Under the pieces are notes generated by a model that did no database searches, had not been told where the DNA came from, and was given only the letters and a program-made list of their open reading frames with translations. Of a stretch of 60,193 nt of DNA, positions 27,095-35,727 are shown piece by piece (position 1 is the stretch's first letter; each line of letters opens with the position of its first letter). The stretch comes from Caryophanales bacterium UBA1737 (GTDB taxonomy: Bacteria; Bacillota_I; Bacilli_A; ML615J-28; CAG-313). The stretch is taken from assembly GCA_002315915.1 (NCBI GenBank), contig DCIB01000003.1:1-60193 (forward strand), written 5' to 3'. The position numbers were made by a program, and so were the translations under genes.

Positions 27095-27160
27095 AATATA
27101 TGTCTCCTTTATTTATAATGATATTATACTATTTTTTATATAAGAATAATATAATAAAGA

Positions 27161-27198
27161 AACAAGTTCATAGATTAATCTATGAACTTGTTATTTTT
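27161..27198. terminator. Terminator of the sulfoglycolysis-type operon
   Basis: A perfect 32-nt palindrome (AACAAGTTCATAGATT and its complement) directly past the transporter stop at 27200. It separates this operon from the SDR-uxuA unit. The T-run is stronger on the plus strand. Confidence 0.8.
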
Positions 27199-27199
27199 T

Positions 27200-28648
27200 T
27201 TATTGAATTGATACTTTATTTGATTCAATATCAGCTTTTAAATGTTCTTCTTTAATAACTTGAAGATCTGCAACTTTCTTCTTAGAAAGTGGATTAAAGA
27301 ATAATAATACAATAGCCATTAATCCAAATATTACTGCTGGAATTATTGTAGACAAATCATACATTGCAGTAATTTGTTCTAATGTTAATTCAGCTTCTTT
27401 TGCTTTATTAAATTTAGTTCCATAACCAAAACTTAATAATGCTCCATTAACTGCAAGTGCAGCTAGTGCTTGACCTAATTTTCTAAAGAACATAAATATA
27501 GAATAAGCAGATCCATCATCACGTGAACCAGTCTTAACTTCCATATCATCTATAGCATCAGTAGCCATACCCCAAACTTGAAGTACCATAAATACAAGTC
27601 CTGTACCAGATAATAGGCAACATAGTAAGAATACCCACATTAATAATGCTTTATCAGCAGCAAATATAAATCTCATTGCATAAGCAAGTAAGTTAGCAGC
27701 TGCTGCTACAATACCACCAAATGTACATAATTCTTTTTTACCAAATTTTCTAACAAGCTTTGGTGTAAAGAACATTAAAACAGCCATTGGTAAATATGTC
27801 AATATTGTAGGAACAGATCCCCAATCTGCATTTTCAAAATAGAATTGGAACAAATATGTATAGAAACTTTGTGTAAACATTTGTCCTGCAAGTAATAACA
27901 TTGATCCAATTGATACTGCAATAAATGCTTTTGATTTAAATAAGCCTTTAATTGCTTTAATAGTAGCTCCTTTTTCAGGTGCTTTAGGTGCAGCAATAAC
28001 TCTTTCTTTATTATTCTTAAATGCTAAGAATAACATAAGTAATGCAACTAGAGACATTGCAACAACAAATATCATAACTTTAGTTGAATCAAGGTATCCA
28101 TTAGCATTATTACATAACATAATAACTGCCATGGCAGGCATAGAACCAAATGTAGCACCAATACTTCTCCAAGTTGATAAGTTACTTCTTTCTTTTTCAT
28201 CAGTTGTAACAACTGATGCTAAAGAACCATATGGTATTTGTAACATTGTATAACTCATACCAAAAGCAACATAAGTAACAGTAGCCCATACAGCATTACC
28301 AGTATCTCCTAATTCAACTGGTAAAAACATTAAAATAGTAGATGCTATTAAAGGAAGTGCTGCCCATAAGAACCAAGGACGATATCTTCCCCATTTAGAT
28401 GGTTTAATAGTATCACAAATTCTACCCATCATTGGATCATTAATTGCATCCCAAATACGAGCAAAAAAGAACATAAACATAATGAATAGTGGTGTTAAAT
28501 GAAGAACATCAGTATAATATTTTTGTAAAACTGTTGTAACTAACCCAAACACTAAACAACATGCCATGTCACCCATTGCATAAGCAATGTAATCTTTACG
28601 CTTTAAACCAGATGTTTTAGCAATAAAGCTTGATTGATTGTTTTCCAT
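27200..28648 (-). CDS. GPH-family sugar:cation symporter, likely sulfoquinovose(-glycoside) importer
   Basis: A 482-residue MFS transporter with about 12 hydrophobic segments. Family signatures of the glycoside-pentoside-hexuronide group: RIWDAINDPMMGR (about 66-78), SYTMLQIPYGSLASVVT, ERSNLSTWRSIGA. Last gene of the six-gene operon with the sulfoquinovosidase-, transaldolase- and isomerase-like enzymes. In known Firmicutes sulfo-TAL clusters a transporter of this or a related class imports sulfoquinovose or its glycerol glycoside. Substrate assignment is by context only. Confidence 0.88.
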   Translation of the reverse strand: MENNQSSFIAKTSGLKRKDYIAYAMGDMACCLVFGLVTTVLQKYYTDVLHLTPLFIMFMFFFARIWDAINDPMMGRICDTIKPSKWGRYRPWFLWAALPLIASTILMFLPVELGDTGNAVWATVTYVAFGMSYTMLQIPYGSLASVVTTDEKERSNLSTWRSIGATFGSMPAMAVIMLCNNANGYLDSTKVMIFVVAMSLVALLMLFLAFKNNKERVIAAPKAPEKGATIKAIKGLFKSKAFIAVSIGSMLLLAGQMFTQSFYTYLFQFYFENADWGSVPTILTYLPMAVLMFFTPKLVRKFGKKELCTFGGIVAAAANLLAYAMRFIFAADKALLMWVFLLCCLLSGTGLVFMVLQVWGMATDAIDDMEVKTGSRDDGSAYSIFMFFRKLGQALAALAVNGALLSFGYGTKFNKAKEAELTLEQITAMYDLSTIIPAVIFGLMAIVLLFFNPLSKKKVADLQVIKEEHLKADIESNKVSIQ

Positions 28649-28671
28649 AATCTTTCTCCTTATTATATATG

Positions 28672-29412
28672 TTATTTAAAAAACAATGAAATTCCACTAA
28701 TTAATAGTAGTATATATGTTAATTTTAAGAATATATTTTTATTTAATTTTTTTGAAATAATATTACCAATAAATATTGCTGCAATTAATACTATACTAGC
28801 AATAATAGCTAATAGTATAACATTTGATGTATAAAAGCCATTTAAACAATCATTAGTAAAAATAATTGAATTAGTAATTATCCATACTAAAGATAATGTC
28901 GATCTAAATTCATCTTTATCTTTTAATTTATTTGTTACATAAACAGCAAGTATTGGTCCTCCACAAACAAATATTCCTTGAACAAGGCCAGATGAAAGTA
29001 TTATTAATATATCAAATACAATACACCATTTATATTTAGTAGAATCAGGAAGATTTATATGAAACATATTTAATATAGTAGATAAAATAACTATTATTCC
29101 TAAAGTTATATATATACCTTTACTATCTATAGTAATATTCTTAGATATATATGTTCCACATGTTATTCCAATAATCATAAAAATGATTATTTTAATAAAT
29201 TCTTTAATATTTATTTTTTTATAGTTTAATATAACAACACCAATTGATGCAATAACACCAACTAAATTCACAATAGGTTTAGCAACACTATATCCAACAA
29301 GATATATTGATGCTGGCATTGCAAGAATACTTCCTGCAAAACCCGTAATTGCTTGAATGATATTTGTTATAAAAATAACTATTAAAAATAATATTTCATT
29401 TAATCCTATCAT
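28672..29412 (-). CDS. TauE/SafE-family exporter, likely C3-sulfonate export
   Basis: A 246-residue membrane protein with about eight hydrophobic helices. The TauE/SafE features are the first helix ending in ITGFAGSILAMPASIYLVG and the mirrored repeat GLVQGIFVCGGPILAVYVT (about 146-164). Members export sulfite, sulfoacetate and other sulfonates. In sulfo-TAL clusters of Firmicutes a TauE-type protein is the proposed exporter of the C3 sulfonate end product. Its ATG overlaps the isomerase stop (TAATG), so both are coupled. Confidence 0.88.
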   Translation of the reverse strand: MIGLNEILFLIVIFITNIIQAITGFAGSILAMPASIYLVGYSVAKPIVNLVGVIASIGVVILNYKKINIKEFIKIIIFMIIGITCGTYISKNITIDSKGIYITLGIIVILSTILNMFHINLPDSTKYKWCIVFDILIILSSGLVQGIFVCGGPILAVYVTNKLKDKDEFRSTLSLVWIITNSIIFTNDCLNGFYTSNVILLAIIASIVLIAAIFIGNIISKKLNKNIFLKLTYILLLISGISLFFK

Positions 29413-30740
29413 TAGAATTCAATAGTCTCAATACAAAGTATACGTGCAAGATTTTCAATTTGTTCTGAAATATCACCAAAAGCAATACTATAATGAGGCT
29501 CTAAACCCATTTCAACTCCATCAAAAACAAAATCTTTTGCGCTATTATATGGTTTAAATACAAGTGAAGTTCCATAGAATTGTTTAGGTTTATCTAGAAT
29601 TTCGCCTTTCATATAAACAAATTGAAATTCTCCATTATCATCACGAGCAATTCTAAATATTGTAGCTTCTTTAGAAGGCATACAACCAAATTCTAAAGTA
29701 GGTCCAATATGTCTGTTACAATGTGTTCCACACATTGCACCAGTATCTTTTCTTGCAAGACTACATGCTCCTGTTCCACAATGCCAGAAAGTAATTGTAT
29801 TATTTTCCTCATCTAAAGATACAGGATCTCCAAAAAATGTTGGAATATTAGATAAGTATTGGCCAATATACATTGATAAAGCACCATATGTATCTGTTTC
29901 ACAACTCGATGCTATACCTGCATCATTTAATAAAGCAAGTACACTACATACAGGTGTTCCAAATGATGTAAAGAAATCTGGCCAACATCTAGAAGCTATT
30001 ACTTTTATATTATTTTTTACTAAATATTCTTTATATGATTTATATAGTCTTGAAAAATCATATAAATTTTTAGTAGGTATTGTATCCAAATCTTTAATAA
30101 ATTTCTTGGCATCTTCTAAATAAGGCAATACTTCTTCATCAGTATAAGATTTAGCTATATCAATTAATTCTCTTGCTTCAATAGATATAAGTTTTGATCC
30201 GAATGCTCTTTGCATTTCAAGATCTAATGCTCTACCAAATCCAAATCCATTAGGAGTATGTCCTATTTGTAAAACATTAAGATTCTTTAAATCATTATAT
30301 AATTCTAATACTTTTATATCTTTAGATAATTCATCTTTAATATCAATTGGTTTTCCATATGTATAAATATACGGAACTCCTAGATATGTAAGAGCATTAG
30401 CTGCGCTAAATGCTCCAGTTAAAGAATTAAGTCTTAATCTTTTACCGTCAATAGCTGGTTCTTTTAATGTCCATAATAACACTGGAACATTATGAGTTCT
30501 TACAATATCACAAATATATTCTGAATTTGCAAAAGTAATATTTTGAACAATTATTGCAAAAGGATTTAATTCATCAATAAAATCATGAACTTTATCTAAC
30601 GATAATAACATTTCATTTGGTACTACAATATCTGGATATATATCTTTTAAAACATTAATTGATTCATTAAATAATGTATTTGCTGCATCAAGATCAAATG
30701 TAGGAACACCAATAGGTATATATGCTAATACTTTTTTCAT
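29412..30740 (-). CDS. sftI: Fucose/arabinose-isomerase-like enzyme, probable sulfoquinovose isomerase
   Basis: A 442-residue protein of the L-fucose isomerase-related superfamily. The C-terminal half holds the catalytic core: CWPDFFTSFGTPVCSVLALL, then ASSCETDTYGALSMY, with Glu and Asp in the metal-binding position, TFFGDPVSLDEENNTITFWHCGTG and the His-rich CGTHCNRHIG. The sulfo-TAL route needs an isomerase making 6-deoxy-6-sulfofructose from sulfoquinovose, unlike YihS of E. coli. I recall a fucose-isomerase-type protein in this role in Bacillus and Eubacterium clusters. Overlaps the upstream dehydrogenase gene by 4 nt (ATGA, a TGA stop). Confidence 0.78.
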   Translation of the reverse strand: MKKVLAYIPIGVPTFDLDAANTLFNESINVLKDIYPDIVVPNEMLLSLDKVHDFIDELNPFAIIVQNITFANSEYICDIVRTHNVPVLLWTLKEPAIDGKRLRLNSLTGAFSAANALTYLGVPYIYTYGKPIDIKDELSKDIKVLELYNDLKNLNVLQIGHTPNGFGFGRALDLEMQRAFGSKLISIEARELIDIAKSYTDEEVLPYLEDAKKFIKDLDTIPTKNLYDFSRLYKSYKEYLVKNNIKVIASRCWPDFFTSFGTPVCSVLALLNDAGIASSCETDTYGALSMYIGQYLSNIPTFFGDPVSLDEENNTITFWHCGTGACSLARKDTGAMCGTHCNRHIGPTLEFGCMPSKEATIFRIARDDNGEFQFVYMKGEILDKPKQFYGTSLVFKPYNSAKDFVFDGVEMGLEPHYSIAFGDISEQIENLARILCIETIEF

Positions 30741-31597
30741 TGATTTCTCTCCTTTATTACTTTATAAGTTGTTCTAAAATCAAGATTTCCTAAATCTTTA
30801 GATACTCCTTCATTATATACATCATAAGCATTAAGTAATCCATTTAAATTAAGATTCTTATCTTTCATCATTTCTAATGCAATACCTAAATCTTTATACA
30901 TATTATTCATACTAAATGCAGTAGTATAATCTTCATTTTTAATCTTTTCAGCTTGTCCATCAAGATAGAAGTTTTGTCCACCTCCATAAGATATAGCTGT
31001 TTTAAAATCGTCTATAGATACACCGTATTTTGTAGCCATTACTATTAATTCATTTACACCATTTTGTATTTCGGATACTAATGAATTATGACATATTTTC
31101 ATTACTAAACCTTTGCCGTTTTCTCCCATACGAATTATATTTTGTCCCATATATTTTAATATTGGTAATACTTTTTCATATAAAGGTTCTTCACAACCTA
31201 CATATATTCCTAATGTAGCTGAAATTGCAGCTGGTTTAGATTTAACTACTGGTGCATCAATAAATGATCCACCTATTTTTTTTACTTTATTATATATATC
31301 AACACTTACATTAGGATCAATTGTTGACATATCTATCCATAGTTTATCTTTTAAATTATCTTTTATTTCTTCAAATACACTTACTACATGTTCACTTTTA
31401 GGAACCATTGTAATAATTATATCTACTTTAGATGCAAGATCATTATTATTATCTACACCTAATCCACCTTCTTTTATAAGTAAATCAACTTTATCTTTAC
31501 AAATATCATTAATATATACTTTATCATCATGCTTTTTAATGATATTTAAAGCCATTGATTCACCCATAATACCAAGGCCAATAAATCCTATTTTCAT
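30737..31597 (-). CDS. Beta-hydroxyacid dehydrogenase, probable sulfolactaldehyde reductase
   Basis: A 286-residue HIBADH-family dehydrogenase. The NAD motif is FIGLGIMGESMA (about 4-15), the catalytic Lys lies in GKGLVMKICHN (about 164-174). Family members normally have DAPVSGG...GA at the substrate loop; here it is DAPVVKSKPAAISATLG. E. coli YihU, a sulfolactaldehyde reductase, has DVPVGRTSDNAITGTL at this place (from memory), so loop length and the basic residue (Arg there, Lys here) agree. This supports reduction of 3-sulfolactaldehyde to 2,3-dihydroxypropane-1-sulfonate (DHPS). Sits between the isomerase and transaldolase genes. Confidence 0.82.
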   Translation of the reverse strand: MKIGFIGLGIMGESMALNIIKKHDDKVYINDICKDKVDLLIKEGGLGVDNNNDLASKVDIIITMVPKSEHVVSVFEEIKDNLKDKLWIDMSTIDPNVSVDIYNKVKKIGGSFIDAPVVKSKPAAISATLGIYVGCEEPLYEKVLPILKYMGQNIIRMGENGKGLVMKICHNSLVSEIQNGVNELIVMATKYGVSIDDFKTAISYGGGQNFYLDGQAEKIKNEDYTTAFSMNNMYKDLGIALEMMKDKNLNLNGLLNAYDVYNEGVSKDLGNLDFRTTYKVIKERNQ

Positions 31598-31603
31598 ATA
31601 TAA

Positions 31604-32296
31604 TTAATCTCTTGTTACTTTAGTTTTATCCCATGATGCTTGGAATTTAGCAAGTCCATAATCAGTAAATGGATGATACATAAAATCTTTATATACTTGA
31701 AGTCCACATGTAACAATATCGGCACCTGCTTTAGCACATTCAACTATTTGATGACCAGTTCTAACAGCTGCACAAATAATTTCTGTTTTATTATAGAAAC
31801 CATAGTTTTTATACATATCTACTATATCATATATATAATCTATTGCTTCTTCACCAGAAGATTCTTTCCAACCAATAAATGGTGATACAAATAAACAATT
31901 ATTTTTAGCAGCATATAAAGCTTGCGATGCACTAAATACTAATGTTAAATTAGTTCTTACACCTTTTGCTTCTAGAATTCTTGAAGCTGCAACCCCATAT
32001 GAAGTACATGGAATTTTAATAACAAAGTTTTTACACATACTAGATATTTCACTAGCTTGTTTAACTATTTCATCTACATCAGTTAAATGAGGGTTAATTT
32101 CTACTGATATTGGGAATTTTTCATATCCTTCAATTTTATTTTCTTTAACAAAATTAGCTAAATCATCTAAACATTCATAGAATGATTTACCACTATTCAT
32201 AATATGATTAGGATTAGTTGTAACACCATCTATTCCAAATGTATTATATGCTTCCTTTATTTCATCAATTTTTGCACTATCTAAAAAAAACTTCAT
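31604..32296 (-). CDS. sftT: FSA-like transaldolase, probable sulfofructose transaldolase
   Basis: A 230-residue class I aldolase of the TalC/FSA family. It starts MKFFLDSAKIDEI, with GVTTNP at about 24-29, the Schiff-base Lys in FVIKIPCTSYG (about residue 93), and RTNLTLVFS and FVSPFIGW as family strands. In sulfo-TAL the enzyme cleaves 6-deoxy-6-sulfofructose and passes the dihydroxyacetone unit to glyceraldehyde-3-P, giving fructose-6-P and sulfolactaldehyde. FSA-like enzymes also act elsewhere, so the operon carries the assignment. The TalC tail motif (ATVPF) is replaced by IVTCGLQVYKDF. Starts 1 nt after the GH31 stop. Confidence 0.85.
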   Translation of the reverse strand: MKFFLDSAKIDEIKEAYNTFGIDGVTTNPNHIMNSGKSFYECLDDLANFVKENKIEGYEKFPISVEINPHLTDVDEIVKQASEISSMCKNFVIKIPCTSYGVAASRILEAKGVRTNLTLVFSASQALYAAKNNCLFVSPFIGWKESSGEEAIDYIYDIVDMYKNYGFYNKTEIICAAVRTGHQIVECAKAGADIVTCGLQVYKDFMYHPFTDYGLAKFQASWDKTKVTRD

Positions 32297-32297
32297 C

Positions 32298-34307
32298 TTA
32301 ATTATTCTCCTTATATAAATTCATAAATAGTTCTTTTGTTTTATTATCTGCATCATATCTTACAAATACAGGTACTTTTGTTAGTGGTGCATCAATTATA
32401 TATGTACCACCAGTATATACATTACCTGTTTCTATATGAATCCACTTATCATTAGGTAAGTATACTTTTCTTGTTTGCTTATTTGCTTTAACAACAGGAA
32501 CAACTAAAACATCACGTCCTAATAAATATTCATAACATTCTTTATAATCTTTTAAATCATTATAATAGAAGAATAGTGGTCTTACAACACCAATTCCTTT
32601 AGTTGTTGCAATTTTTACTAATTCTTTTAAATAAGGTTTAATAGCTTTATGAATGTTACTCATATATGCAGTATGATTAATTAGTTCTTCATCATAATCA
32701 AATTGAACATTTAAATCTGGTTGATTACCTTCATGGCTTCTCATAACCAAAGAAAATGCATTCATTTCTTGCCAACGCATATATAATTCTTTAGTTCTTC
32801 TTAACTTCCAAAATGTTGTATATCCACCGATATCAGAATGACATAATGGTGTTCCTATACATGTCATAGAAAGTGCAGCAGGAATTACTGAAGGCATACC
32901 AAAGTCAATTGAGAAATCAACATGATTATCTCCATTCCACATCATTGTAGTATATTTAGAATTACCTGTATATCCAGCTCTAGTAAAGAACATTATTTTA
33001 CCTAAGTTATTAGTTTCTTCTAAACATTCATAATTTAATTTAGCCCATCTTGCTGGCCAAGTATTATGTACAAGTTCTGCATCTTCTCCTGAATATAAGA
33101 CCGCATCCGTTGGTAAATATTCTCCAAAATCTGCCATCCATCCTGATAGACCAAATTCTATTAAGTTCTTTTTAATAATGTTTTTTAACCAAGTACATGC
33201 AGCAGGATTAGTTAAGTCCACTATCGCAGCAGGGAAAGTAGTTATAGTAACTAAATAATCCTTACCTTCTTTATCATGAACCATATATCCTTTAGGACTT
33301 CCTTCTTTATATAGTTCTTTTTCTACTGCTAAGAAAGTATTACAATATCCTAATACCTTTACACCTTCATTATTTAATTCTTTTATTTTTTCTTTTAAAG
33401 AAGGATATAATTCATTATCTACTTCCCAGTTCCACATTAACTGTTTACCGAAAGCTGTAATTCTTCGTCCTTCCCAATCTTGAATCCAAATACCATTAAT
33501 AGCAGCACCTACCTCTTTAACTTTATGGTATTTATCCATCATTATATCGGTACCACCTTGGATGCCAAGTATTTTTCCATCATATAACCAATCTGGAAGT
33601 TCAGCTGGTCTACCTACTATTTTAGTTAATTCAGTTATTACTTTTTCATAATCTTCACCAAAACCAAAATAGAATGGGGCAATCATATCTATCTTTAATT
33701 CAATAGAATTATTTTTTCTAAAGTTAAATACTGATCTAGATGTTGCATCAGAATGGAAAAAATATTTATTACTAGATAAATATGTGGGTTGAGCATAATA
33801 AGTTTCATAATTAGAATATTTTTGTTTTATTTGATTATTCTTATTACCTAACGCAATATTTAATAATTTTTTAATTATTTGACCTAAATTAATATGTTCA
33901 GCTACCCAAACATTACATTTTTTACCTTTTAAATCAAAATGAGAAAATATTTCTCCAGTACCATATAAGTGTTCTTTACTGTTTGAAGGATATGATATAT
34001 ATAATCTATTATAATTATCGTATCCATATGGAGTAAATTTTATATAATCATCAATTATTTCTACTAATACATAACCAATATTATAGTTTAATTTAAATGA
34101 TGTATCATTTATTTTATCGATACTAACTAATTTAAGGTTAGTTTTACCTAAACGTTTTTCTTTTATTTTAAATGAGCCACGACTTACTTTAAAACTATTA
34201 TTACCATTACCAACTGATAGTTTAAAAGAATTATTATCAATATTAAAAATATTTTTATCATCTAAAAATAATTTACAACATAAGTTTTCAATCTTGTAGT
34301 TAATCAT
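32298..34307 (-). CDS. sftG: GH31 glycosidase, sulfoquinovosidase-like with an altered sulfonate site
   Basis: A 669-residue GH31 enzyme aligning closely, from memory, with E. coli YihQ, e.g. GWMADFGEYLPTD (nucleophile Asp393) and NGDNHVDF (acid/base Asp460). YihQ recognises sulfosugars with Gln262, Gln288, Arg301, Trp304 and Tyr508. With a constant offset of 12 these are Gln250, Gln276, Gln289, Trp292 and Tyr496, so four are kept and the sulfonate-binding Arg is Gln (codon CAG at 33441-33443). A second Arg is gained nearby (Arg281, Ile in YihQ). No signal peptide, so it acts in the cytoplasm after import. First gene of the operon, with AAGGAG ahead of the ATG. Expected to release sulfoquinovose from sulfoquinovosyl-glycerol; a related, non-sulfonated substrate is the alternative. 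Confidence 0.85.
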   Translation of the reverse strand: MINYKIENLCCKLFLDDKNIFNIDNNSFKLSVGNGNNSFKVSRGSFKIKEKRLGKTNLKLVSIDKINDTSFKLNYNIGYVLVEIIDDYIKFTPYGYDNYNRLYISYPSNSKEHLYGTGEIFSHFDLKGKKCNVWVAEHINLGQIIKKLLNIALGNKNNQIKQKYSNYETYYAQPTYLSSNKYFFHSDATSRSVFNFRKNNSIELKIDMIAPFYFGFGEDYEKVITELTKIVGRPAELPDWLYDGKILGIQGGTDIMMDKYHKVKEVGAAINGIWIQDWEGRRITAFGKQLMWNWEVDNELYPSLKEKIKELNNEGVKVLGYCNTFLAVEKELYKEGSPKGYMVHDKEGKDYLVTITTFPAAIVDLTNPAACTWLKNIIKKNLIEFGLSGWMADFGEYLPTDAVLYSGEDAELVHNTWPARWAKLNYECLEETNNLGKIMFFTRAGYTGNSKYTTMMWNGDNHVDFSIDFGMPSVIPAALSMTCIGTPLCHSDIGGYTTFWKLRRTKELYMRWQEMNAFSLVMRSHEGNQPDLNVQFDYDEELINHTAYMSNIHKAIKPYLKELVKIATTKGIGVVRPLFFYYNDLKDYKECYEYLLGRDVLVVPVVKANKQTRKVYLPNDKWIHIETGNVYTGGTYIIDAPLTKVPVFVRYDADNKTKELFMNLYKENN

Positions 34308-34325
34308 AAAAATCTCCTTATATAT

Positions 34326-34334
34326 ATTATATCA
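34326..34334 (-). promoter_or_regulatory. Extended -10 promoter of the sulfoquinovosidase operon
   Basis: On the minus strand TGATATAAT lies about 20 nt before the GH31 start codon, with no clear -35 box. It stands directly after the hairpin of the upstream MFS gene. Confidence 0.55.
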
Positions 34335-34344
34335 CTTTATAAAT

Positions 34345-34384
34345 AATAAGAGATAAAACCAACAAAAAGGTTTTATCTCTTATT
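34345..34384 (-). terminator. Hairpin after the MFS gene
   Basis: AATAAGAGATAAAACC pairs with GGTTTTATCTCTTATT across 8 nt; the stem overlaps the MFS stop at 34373. There is no strong T-run on the minus strand, so termination could be incomplete. Confidence 0.65.
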
Positions 34385-35617
34385 ATTATATAATTTTGGA
34401 TATATTTTGATATCCTTTTTCTTCATAATAAATAGAACAAATATTTGTGATAAACCAAATATTAATATTATTATCCAGCATAAATAATTATTATAATTAT
34501 CATAAACTTGGCCAATAATAATTTCAGTTAGTGATGCCGCAATAGTATTTGTTATAGATGAAACTGATAATATTCTTCCTCTATGTGAAGATGGGATTCT
34601 TTTAGTAAGGTATGGAATAAAAGAAATAGTATTTAGTATTTCTCCAATTGTAAATATAAACATTGCAATATATCCCATAAATGCATTATTAGTAAATAAA
34701 ACAAATATTAAATAACCAAAAATATGAAGCGTCATACCAAATATCATTCTAGTTATTTCATTTACTTTACTTGTTAGTTTAGTTATTAACGATGTAAAAA
34801 GTACAACTGTAATACAATTTAGACTTGATAATGTACCAAATATTACTGATCCATCATCACCAAATACTTTAACTAAATCAAGTGGCACTAAATAATTATA
34901 CATTGCATATACACCAGATTCTAAAGCATACATAATAAAATATAAAATTATTAATGCGTTTGCAAATATAAATTTAAAAGTATTTGTATTATTATCAATT
35001 TTTTGTTCATAGTTAGATGAACCATCTATATCAATTTCTTTAGATACATCTTTAATTTTTAAAAATATTAATATAGTAGATAATAATATAGAACAAGCAT
35101 TAATTAAAAAAGCAAGATTCAAATTATATTTAAATAGTATTCCAGCAATTGTTGGAGATAATATAAGACCTAAATTAGTTCCTAAATAAGCTAATGAGAA
35201 AGCTCTAGATCTATCTTTAGTAGTAGAGAAATCAGCTACTAATGCATCATATGCTGGATGTTCCATTGTTTGAAATAATGCTGCAACAGCATAAAAGCAT
35301 ATAGATAATAAACTTATTTCCATAAAATAGCAAATGCAAAAAATAATAATACTTACAATATCACAAATAATAATGATATTTCTTTTATTATATTTATCAG
35401 CAAGTTTTCCACCAATTAAGTTAACAGGAATAGCTACGATAGTAAATAAAGTTAATGCTAAAGCAATACTAGTAGCATCCAAATTTAATTTTTGATTAAG
35501 TATTAATGTTAATATAGGCCATATCATTGAACCCATATTAGTCATAACTCTACCAATAAATAATATATATAATTCTTTTCTTAAACCACGATATTCACTA
35601 AATAATATTTTTTTCAT
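34373..35617 (-). CDS. MFS transporter (DHA-type efflux-like)
   Basis: About 414 residues, 12 hydrophobic segments, no periplasmic domain. The loop motif LGGKLADKYNKRN (about 67-79) and the early GRVMTNMGSMIWPILTL are typical of small drug/metabolite MFS proteins. A central loop at about 190-215 contains DVSKEIDIDGSSNYEQKIDN. Start uncertain: ATG at 35617 or 35632, or TTG at 35647; none has a good ribosome site. It may belong functionally to the sulfosugar or the uronate genes on either side, but nothing ties it to one substrate. Confidence 0.82.
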   Translation of the reverse strand: MKKILFSEYRGLRKELYILFIGRVMTNMGSMIWPILTLILNQKLNLDATSIALALTLFTIVAIPVNLIGGKLADKYNKRNIIIICDIVSIIIFCICYFMEISLLSICFYAVAALFQTMEHPAYDALVADFSTTKDRSRAFSLAYLGTNLGLILSPTIAGILFKYNLNLAFLINACSILLSTILIFLKIKDVSKEIDIDGSSNYEQKIDNNTNTFKFIFANALIILYFIMYALESGVYAMYNYLVPLDLVKVFGDDGSVIFGTLSSLNCITVVLFTSLITKLTSKVNEITRMIFGMTLHIFGYLIFVLFTNNAFMGYIAMFIFTIGEILNTISFIPYLTKRIPSSHRGRILSVSSITNTIAASLTEIIIGQVYDNYNNYLCWIIILIFGLSQIFVLFIMKKKDIKIYPKLYNNKR

Positions 35618-35647
35618 ATAATTATTATACATATACTTTAATAACAA

Positions 35648-35680
35648 TAAAAGAGAAATGTGTTGAACATTTCTCTTTTT
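35648..35680. terminator. uxaE terminator
   Basis: AAAAGAGAAATGT and its complement AACATTTCTCTTTT form a stem with a 4-nt loop and T-runs on both strands, between uxaE and the MFS gene. Confidence 0.75.
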
Positions 35681-35727
35681 GATATTCTACTTATTTTTCT
35701 TATTAAAATTGATTCTACTACAATCTA

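Noticed and set aside
32298..34307. Generic GH31 alpha-glucosidase or YicI-type xylosidase
   Set aside because: The stretch around both catalytic Asp residues and four of five recognition residues follow YihQ closely, and the operon partners are sulfoglycolysis-like.
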